A DNA stretch of 64,000 bases, taken from NCBI GenBank assembly GCA_029204225.1, contig MU832249.1, positions 16,932 to 80,931 on the forward strand, in the 5' to 3' direction. The notes under the pieces are model-generated. The model ran no database searches. It saw nothing but the letters and a program-made list of their open reading frames with translations, and had not been told where the DNA came from. This document shows, piece by piece, positions 56,801 to 64,000 of the stretch; the first letter of the stretch is position 1; each line of letters opens with the position of its first letter. The stretch comes from Diphasiastrum complanatum. Taxonomy: Eukaryota; Streptophyta; Lycopodiopsida; Lycopodiales; Lycopodiaceae. The translations under genes were made by a program, and so were the position numbers.

Positions 56801-59800
56801 AGTTTTTCAAAAGTCAGCTTTTACCTTTAGTGCGATAAAAATTGTAATCACATGCAAAACATACGGTGCTATGAATAATTAACCTTAAGGGATCATATTA
56901 TATGATATGAGGTTCAGACACATCAATGTTACAATATCCACTTATCCTCAGTTTTTTGGTGGTGTGGCAAAACCTGAGCTGTCCATATCAGTAACACTTG
57001 CAATCTTTGCTGGCATAAAATGCATGGGTAATATGAGTATTGTTTTCATGATTGTAGAGCTATATGATCATTACAAGAAGGTGAGATTGTAAGCTGTTAA
57101 ACTCTGTGTACAAAGGGATTGAAGTTATTTAGGTTTTTAAGGCTCTTGGGTAACATAGGTGTGTGCACCTCAGCAGGATGTGCTCGATCATGTTAGCTAA
57201 TGTGACTCTTCAGAGTGTGGCCTTTTTTTTACCAGAATTTTATAGTAGAGACTTATGGTGCTGAAAATAACCTTGATCTTCTTTGGAGCATTAAAGCATT
57301 TGTGTCACTTTTAACTATTCATTCTTCAAATGCACTGAATCATGCACAAAATTGCATTTCTCAGGAATTTATGGGGAGAATGTCCCATGTTTGATGGAAT
57401 CACCCGAATTCCACTTTTTTTTTCAGTTTTCATAAAAACTGTTGAAAATTAATTCTATGACTAGATTATGAGTAAAGAAAGCAACATGACTTGCTGTGAA
57501 GTAAACAATTTACAGGCACATCCAAAGCATATTATAGGTCATGAAAATTCAGAATGTGGCCCATAAGAAACTTTCAGCTTCAATAAGGGTACGGCCTTAC
57601 CATCCTTTACGCTCGGGAAAAGGACTTTTTAGTGACCAAAACCACCTGGTTCTACAGCAGTCTAGTCAAGGCTCGGCCTAACGGTCCGACACAATTTTCA
57701 GCCATTTTACCAGTGGCAAGATCCATTTCCCAATATGTAAGGGATTTTGTTTTTCATGAGCTGTTGTTTTACTTAGTCCTTTGTGTTAAAGATTGCATAT
57801 TACATGCTACTGATCAAGCTCGTGCTTTAGTATCTTCACTAACATTTTGCGATAATGTGAACTCTGTATCCAATCTGGTACTTTCTGCACTTGTTGATAC
57901 ATCAGAAAAGATGGAAAGGGCGTATTTGTTTAGCATAACATACTTTTTGTTGGAAATTTGTTCCTAATTTCAGGTAACATCGAAGTGCTTGAAGAGAGAA
58001 AGCATGAAAACGAAAGAGAAGATAAGAAGAAGAAGCATAAGGCTGAAGATGCAATTCTAACGCTATTCACTTAATCATTTTAGGCCCAATAAGGCGACGT
58101 TCAACTGATATCATAAATAAATTTTTGGTGTTTATGGCAGGAAAGAGACCATCTAAATATGACTGTAGCTAGAATTGAAGCTCATCATCCAAATGTGCTG
58201 CTCGTTGAAAAGACCGTGGCAAGATTTGCTCAAGATCGGCTTTTAGCAAAAGAGATTTCTCTGGTGCTTAATGTGAAAAGACCTCTTTTAGAGCGTATTG
58301 CAAGGTGTACAGGTGCACAAGTAGTTCCTTCTCCAGATCATCTTATAACGCCGAAAACTGGCCATTGTGAGCTCTTCCATGTAGAAAAGTTTTTTGAGGA
58401 GCATGGCAGCGCGGGCGAAGGAGGGAAAAAATTGACAAAAACACTAATGTTTTTTGAGGGTTGTCCAAAACCTTTGGGTTGCACGGTGAGTTTATCTATA
58501 AAATTATGTTAGCATATTGTTTGAGGATGCACAAGTTGAGGTTAAGAACTTGAGGTGATTGAGTCTCCCTAGGTAGAGTCTGCATTGTATTTTCATGTGT
58601 GTCTATTTGACTATTTTAATCCGTGTTTATGTGATTATTTTAATCCATACAACATGTTCAATCCAGTAATTAGTGGTGGTTATGTCTCCATTAGTTATGA
58701 CTTTTAAAGAACTGATGGATCTTCAGGAGGGACAGACAAACTATTTTCTTTTGTTGTTTGCAAGGTATGATTGCCTATCACATATTCTATAGTTTCTGTT
58801 GGATTAATAAGATAGGAAGTGCCATTTGTGTGAAGGCAGGAATAAAATATAGCATCTGCCTTTGTGTAAAGGCAGGTCCATTCGGAACAAGTGCAGGTTT
58901 TCATCTATCGATTTTGACATTATTGTGTTCAAGAAGATCGCATAAAGATGAAGAGACATTTTTTGTGTTGTCGCAGATATGCAGATGCATACAATGGCTG
59001 ATATATCAATGCTTTAGATTTTGCCTTGGGTGCTTTGTTTAGTTGTCTAATATTCAAGAGTTTTTGCTGCAAATTGTTATCAATAGACATTTTACAACTT
59101 TAGTGATATGCAGCCTTCGATTTTACATCTTAGCAAGGTAGAAAGCATAGAAAAGTTTAATCCCATCAGTGTACCTTCCTTGCTTGTTGTATAGTGAATA
59201 GAGGTTGAATAGAGGTTCAATGGTTTCAGACAAGCTAACCCGTAGTACTAATTTAAAAACATTTTTCCTTAAAAGTATGCTTCCAAACTCAGATGCTATT
59301 CTAGATGGAGAGCAAGCTATTCAAGTTCTAATGACGAGAATCCTTCCACACACAGAGAGGGTGAGGTTTTTATAGACATGTGCCCTCACACTGTTAGCTT
59401 CCATAAATTGTTGGGACAGCTACTTGGCATTGCTCGATGACCTTTTTAATTGATGTCCTCTCCACTGCTTTGTGTTGCTGGTAGAAGTAGGAGATGTTAT
59501 CTAGTGAAAGGTTCAATTTAGTCGTGAGGTAAAAAGTGAATAAGCTTAATGATTTCTTTAGGGAAATGCTACGTAACACTTCTTATAGCATCACGGGTGT
59601 GGTTTAGGACACTGCAATTCTTGAGATAACATATGTAGTTCCTCACTTTTTGAATCTACCTCTACAACATTCTACCACTTCTTTTGAACAATGGTGTAGC
59701 AGTCGCGCCTTAAGGAAATACCAGAATGTTCACCTTTTGAAGAAAGTCATGATTAAACTATGGGCAGATTCCTATTTGAAAGTAGCCATATTTATCATGC

Positions 59801-59934
59801 TGGTAGCCTTCTGATATTCGAAGATGACCTTGCCTATCTTCTCTTTCTTCTTTCTCAAAGTGGTGCAGCTATATTTTCCTCCTACCCTGAAAATTTTGAC
59901 ATTGAACATCCTTGGCAATCATTTTATTTCCTAG

Positions 59935-59988
<54 letters not shown>

Positions 59989-62900
59989 TCACATTATTGC
60001 TATTTTTCTATTTTTCCTGTAAAACCTAAAAAAACCCTAAAAAAACCTTAAAAACTACATGTCAAGTGTGTATAGCATTGTAGGAGTGTATAATGTCTCC
60101 AAATGTATGATAACCTTGCTAAAACATGTTAAAAATGAAATACTTAATAAGAATGATAGTCTACCTATGTGGAATGAATTGTCATCAATGGCCTCGTAAA
60201 ACTTTTGCAAAAGATGTGGCCTGTTAGAATATAGTATGACCATTTGTTATGGTGTGAGTCCTACTCTGACTTGAATAGGGATGTTGTAGCTTTTGACTTG
60301 TTATTTGCAGGATGAAGTTGATGGTCAAAAACTGTGGTTAGACTATATAGGGTTGATGATTGCACTTCTCATTTTTGATGTTGAGTATTATCCTAGATGC
60401 AAGATCAATATATTTTCTTGTCAAATTAGCAAACATACAATTTTCATTCTTAAGGAGGTGATGAATCTCTAACTTCTAGGGTGGTGACATGCAATTAGTC
60501 CCATAAGAACTTATGGCCTTAAAATGATAGTCGCTTAAGTCAATTGTGGAGCTAGCTGGCCCCTTTCTATGGTAACAATGCTCCCTATTCTAAGGAGATA
60601 GCTGACGCACTTAAGGTGTTGAGAGAGTGCTATGATAGTCTAGCATATGTGGTTGCTTATAAAGAGAGTCAAAGTGTTGTGCAGTCAGGATCTATAAAGT
60701 CTTGTTTACTTTTGTGTTGAGTAGTAAAATCACACATGTTTATGTTCTGTGCAATGATGCGTTGGGGATAAAAAAACCATAATACTTTATTTGAGATTGT
60801 ATGTGCATGTTCTTAGAATTGCAACATGGCATCCTAGGTTTGCATGTTTGATTGTGCCTGGTTTTTGAACATGCTACAAAGTATACAAGTGCTTAAAATT
60901 CCAATGTGTTGTCAGAGCAAGAATGTTTCTATATGTTGGTAATATGACGAGGGTTTCTAGAAATTAGTGTGGTCAAATAATCCTTGAGGTGAGAGAGTCT
61001 CTTAATTTTGCATGTAAGAGTTGAGAAAATCCCTCATACCTTGTATTGAGTGAAATAACTAGTTTTAGGTGAGTCATCTCCTAAAACCAAGCTGTATCAT
61101 TTTGTTGATAAATTTCCTGAAGTGTGTTGAACAAAAAAACCCTAAGAAGGGTGTATGTGAAAGTTTGCGCATCTTCTACTTGTAGTCCTCTATCTAGAGC
61201 ATTGAGCAAGTTGTACAAACACTCTATAGCAAGTTGTGTGGACAGGCATTTGACTTAGTGTGATGACATACCCTTGTTCGATGAGTGTTCAAGATGTATG
61301 GTTTTTAGCCTCATACACCTGTCTCCGTTGGCCTTAAGGTTTCAAGGTAAAAGTAGCAGTGGACTTTTGCAGGATATCTAAGAAATGCTGCTAGTCGCCT
61401 TGCGATAGCGCAAAAACCGCTTAGGATAGAGCCCAATTTTACGCCAATCAAAGGCGACAACCTCGGATCTTTGCGGAAGGAGATTGGGTGTATCTTAAAG
61501 TCCCAAAAGACTCTTAAGGTACTGAGGACTGAAAAATGTCCTAAGCTTTTCCCTCGTTAAAGTGGGCCTTTCCGTATTGTAAGGAAACTCAATTGGAATG
61601 CCTATCAACTAGATCTTCCTCAAGGAAGTTTTTCATGTCAGTTGTTTAAAGGAACGAATGCTGTTTGCTCATAACACGCTAGATTTTCATATCTCAACAT
61701 CGTGAACAACATTTGTTAGGGGAGAGCCAAGACAATGTGTTGGACTTTGACTAGTGGCCTTATCAACCAATTATTTACCCCTTCACTATGATTCATTGTG
61801 AGGGTACTAAAAATACGAACGAAAGACTTAAATTTACACTGCATTATTCGCTTCGTAAGTCTAATTGCCCTGAAGCCACTAGTACCATCCCATAGGTAGT
61901 AGTTCATTCTATCTTTATGTCCTATTCTTGGAAGAGTCTTAAGTTTCTTCATGAGCTCTCAAATTGTGACGTAGTCATTGAGTTAGGGCTCTAGTCACTT
62001 ATTTGACATATGTGACGTTCCGGTGGTGTGCGAAAGGCTGTAGACCTTTAATTTCAGGTTATTGCATGTTGGTTTTGTGCTTAAATTGTCAAAAAGTTTC
62101 ATTGGTGAGCCTTACTAGCAGGGTGCCATTTGCTAGAGGCTGCGACAAGATGTTCTATTGTAATTAGTTGGAGAATCTTCATTTCGTTGACGGTTGCTAC
62201 TGGTTTCATGTATTCACAATGCTATATGAGGGGTCGTGTCTATCAAGTATCTCAAATTCTCCTTTGCTTGTAGACAATAGTGAGGGAGGGAACATCACGG
62301 AAATAGTGGTGTAAGATGAGAAAAGTAACTGCAGGAGCAGGGACTTGGTGGCTGGAAAGGCCAGGAACATTCTAAATGAGTTAAAGGGAGGGTGCAACTG
62401 TCTATATTGTGTCAACACCAATTTTGAAAGTCAAAGCAGCTTGCTCCTTGCAGACTTTGTAAGAACTCACTTGTGGCATGGAAAACATTGAATACGAGGA
62501 GGTGTTTTTCATTTGTAATTTGAATGGAGTTTTGCAGCATATTTGGGAGACTTTCTATTGAATCATGACATTAACAATGGAAATGCAGGTTATAGGATGT
62601 TGTCTAATCTTATAGGTGAACAAATATAAGTGAATGGAACCGGTGGAGCTGTTCGTTTTGTTATTTCAAGTGTGTTTTTGGATTTTTGAAATTGATCACA
62701 CATGATGTTGAAAATGGTAGTGCACATTCAGTTGACATTCTTACACCTAATATATTTTTTGAATAGTTGCAGGTGCTGCTTCGAGGGTCCCAGGGAGATG
62801 AACTAAAAAAAGTTAAACGTGTAGTGCAGTTTGCAGTTTTTGCTGCATATCATTTGGCATTAGAGACATCTTTTTTGGCAGATGAAGGGGCTACCATGCA

Positions 62901-64000
62901 TGACATTCAATCTCCTTTAAGTGTGGTTCTGCCTAATAAACCAACTAAGACAGATCGAGCTATCACTACTGTTCCTGGTTTTAAACTCCCTGTTGCTGCT
63001 ACATCACTGGTGCTCAGCAACCAAATGCAGCAGGAACATAAAGCTCCTTCTGTAAGCTTGCCGTTTACACAGGGCATTAGTGATCGTACAGGAGTGTGTT
63101 CAACCTTGAGCAATCACGAGTCTCGACCCTTAGACATTGAATTCACAATGCCGACCACTTTACCTTCCGGAAGGCCATCTGGTATCAATCTTATCCAACT
63201 TATTTTAAATTTGATGAGCTCCAAGTTCTACATTGTTATATATACTGCTATTTATGTGTGCCCACCCTCCACAGGAGCATTATCGGCTTTAGCTCATCCA
63301 GGAGGAAGCATCCCAGGATGTGCTCAAGTAGAACAATGGGTTGATTCAATTCGTGGAGATTCTGTTGGTTTGATGAAACAGAATGCCATGCACCAGATAG
63401 ACTCTCCCTCGATTATGGTGGGACAAACTTTAAGTATCAAAAGTTACATGGAAGATAAAGCATCAATTGTACCACATGGTTCGATCATCACAAGTGTAGA
63501 AGGAATTGTGGCTGAATTGTCTCAAAATGAACATCAAAGTGCATCTAATGAGGCTCGTGGTAGTCTTGACATAGAGAGTAGAAGTATGTTGGAAGAGCAA
63601 CAGTCTGCTAAGGACGATTTCCCCCCCTACTCCTTCAGACCATCAAAGTATATTGGTTTCATCATCCAGTCGTTGCCTACGGAAAGGGACTATCTGTGAA
63701 AAACCCCATATTGTTCGAATAAAGTATTATGGCAACTCTGACAAACCTCTTGGGAGATTTTTAAGAGATACTTTGTTTGATCTGGTATGTGTTTGAATTT
63801 GCATCTTTCCTTTGCAACACGATAAATCATAAAAGAAACATTCTTTTCCATCAATTATTGTTTGCACATATTCTAACAACACAAAAAAAATGTTTTCTTG
63901 CAGAATTATCGATGTCGTCATTGTGACGAGCCAGCTGATGCTCATGTCCATTGCTACACACATCGTCTGGGAAGCTTAACAATTTCAGTTCGGAGCCTGA
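49846..64000 (+). CDS. FAB1: FAB1-type 1-phosphatidylinositol-3-phosphate 5-kinase, 5' part
   Basis: Makes PI(3,5)P2 from PI3P on endosomes and vacuoles. Exons: 49846-50519, 50581 (or 50626)-51516, 56538-56691, 58141-58485, 62773-63181, 63275-63784, 63904-beyond 64000. The FYVE finger has WMPD (56-59), RRHHCRICG (77-85) and eight Cys ligands (62, 65, 81, 84, 89, 92, 118, 121), which places it with FAB1A/B and not the FYVE-less FAB1C/D. An acidic linker follows, then the CCT/TCP-1-like region: GVVCKKHVAHKRM, LGGALEYQR, LVEKTVARFAQD, RIARCTGAQVVPS, MFFEGCPKPLGCT, AAYHLALETSFLADEGA. Exon 7 has CRHCDEPADAHVHCYTHR. The kinase domain is outside the window. Phases agree at every junction except for one surplus C near 63624 that would truncate the protein at 63699. 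Confidence 0.93.
50576..50665 (+). repeat. 45-bp tandem duplication at FAB1 exon 2 start
   Basis: Copies 50576-50620 and 50621-50665 differ at one base. Each begins AATAG|TGACTATTC, so each offers the same splice acceptor in the same frame. In frame it reads NSDYSCNASSNCTVA twice. Confidence 0.93.
50581..51516 (+). CDS. FAB1: FAB1 exon 2 (acidic linker and start of CCT region)
   Basis: Encodes an Asp/Glu-rich linker, then DGHFRALVAQLLRGENV and MDPGGYVKVKCLASGTRRE. Acceptor at 50580 gives a 61-base intron; acceptor at 50625 gives 106 bases and a protein 15 residues shorter. Donor GTGAGT at 51517. Confidence 0.88.
52018..52185. mobile_element. hAT-type MITE, 168 bp
   Basis: Flanked by perfect 8-bp repeats CATCCAAT (52010-52017, 52186-52193). 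Terminal inverted repeats match as CTTAG(TT/AA)GCCC(G/A)TTCCG. The interior has palindromes of GGAACGTTCC. Sits in FAB1 intron 2. Confidence 0.85.
53280..53314. repeat. (CT)n microsatellite
   Basis: 17 CT units in FAB1 intron 2. Confidence 0.95.
53779..53846. repeat. (CA)n(TA)n compound microsatellite
   Basis: CA run passing into a TA run in FAB1 intron 2. Confidence 0.95.
56538..56691 (+). CDS. FAB1: FAB1 exon 3
   Basis: 154 bases, TVVKGVVCKKHVAHKRMAS and LGGALEYQRKSNQLSSLDTL. Acceptor TTTCTGCAG; AG from exon 2 plus C gives Ser. Donor CAG|GTGGTG, phase 0. Confidence 0.93.
58141..58485 (+). CDS. FAB1: FAB1 exon 4
   Basis: 345 bases, 115 codons with no break, covering most of the CCT-like domain (LNVKRPLLERIARCTGAQ). 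Acceptor TTTATGGCAG, donor GTGAGT. Confidence 0.95.
59937..59985. repeat. (CT)n microsatellite
   Basis: About 24 CT units in FAB1 intron 4. Confidence 0.95.
61290..61665 (+). mobile_element. Chromovirus integrase C-terminal relic, related to element B
   Basis: Plus-strand text reading YGF-PHTPVSVGLK, RIEPNF-type, then KVLRTEKCPKLFPR and NAYQLDLPQGSF, in several frames. It matches the same part of chromovirus B at 24400-24700 but with many stops. No LTR is seen. Confidence 0.8.
62773..63181 (+). CDS. FAB1: FAB1 exon 5
   Basis: Starts VLLRGSQGDELKKVKRVV and runs past the end of the CCT-like domain into a variable linker. Donor GTATCA at 63182, phase 1. Confidence 0.92.
63182..63274 (+). other. 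FAB1 intron 5, 93 bases, stop-free
   Basis: GT...ACAG interval whose length is a multiple of 3 with no stop in frame, so retention would add 31 residues. The translation inside it (INLIQLILNLMSS) is unlike the family, so I read it as an intron. Confidence 0.65.
63275..63784 (+). CDS. FAB1: FAB1 exon 6 with one-base C-run shift
   Basis: Variable linker, then DDFPP followed by a run of seven C. As written the frame goes to a TGA at 63697-63699. With one C fewer it continues to the family motifs SDHQSIL and KYYGNSDKPLGRFLRD and meets exon 7 in phase. Confidence 0.85.
63904..64000 (+). CDS. FAB1: FAB1 exon 7, cut by window end
   Basis: CRHCDEPADAHVHCYTHR and GSLTISVRSL, the Cys-rich block that follows the linker in plant FAB1. 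Acceptor TTCTTGCAG at 63895-63903. Confidence 0.93.

Larger units (their letters stand above)
58486..62772 (+). other. FAB1 intron 4 (4.3 kb)
   Basis: Contains a CT run (59937-59985) and a chromovirus relic (61290-61665). Nothing else recognised. Confidence 0.75.

Noticed and set aside
1-64000. CRISPR array, rRNA genes, bacterial operons
   Set aside because: No regularly spaced identical repeats with unique spacers, no rRNA sequence; spliced plant genes throughout.

Overview
This is nuclear DNA of a land plant. The evidence is a multi-exon gene for a plastid-targeted Rossmann protein of the plant At1g32220 type, a plant FAB1 (PI3P 5-kinase) gene with an N-terminal FYVE finger, plant-type copia and chromodomain gypsy retrotransposons primed by initiator tRNA-Met, hAT-type MITEs, and AT-rich introns with long CT/GA microsatellites. 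Introns of 14.6 kb and 11.3 kb packed with transposons point to a medium or large genome. I cannot name the species.

Layout. 1-6300 is intergenic with no supportable gene. 6401-35929 (+) is one seven-exon gene whose exons close exactly into 327 codons. Its intron 3 (8867-23501) holds a tRNA-like sequence, two decayed minus-strand copia elements, a decayed plus-strand gypsy element and a 999-bp hAT-type MITE. Its intron 4 (23558-34899) starts with a non-canonical GC donor. It holds a chromovirus that I read as a single insertion later split by a 6.5-kb inversion, plus a second MITE. 35930-40012 holds the gene's downstream region and a third copia relic (-).

40081-43962 (-) is the most unusual part. 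It contains a spliced gene resembling an uncharacterised transposase-like family, followed by a reading frame that joins a divergent histone H3 (tail start plus complete fold) to a Ulp1-type (C48) cysteine peptidase with all four catalytic positions visible. Both genes carry disabling changes.

44700-45045 is a minisatellite with a palindromic core, followed by about 4 kb with no recognised gene. 49846 to the window end (+) is the 5' part of FAB1: FYVE exon, acidic linker, and CCT/TCP-1-like chaperonin region. The kinase domain lies beyond the window. Four CACGTG G-boxes precede it. The FAB1 exons show a one-base expansion of a C run that breaks the frame and a 45-bp duplication that copies a splice acceptor.

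The two host genes are not functionally linked. One acts in the plastid (plastoglobule type) and the other on endosomal phosphoinositides. The remainder is transposon-derived sequence in introns and between genes. All calls come from reading the sequence; no database search was run.
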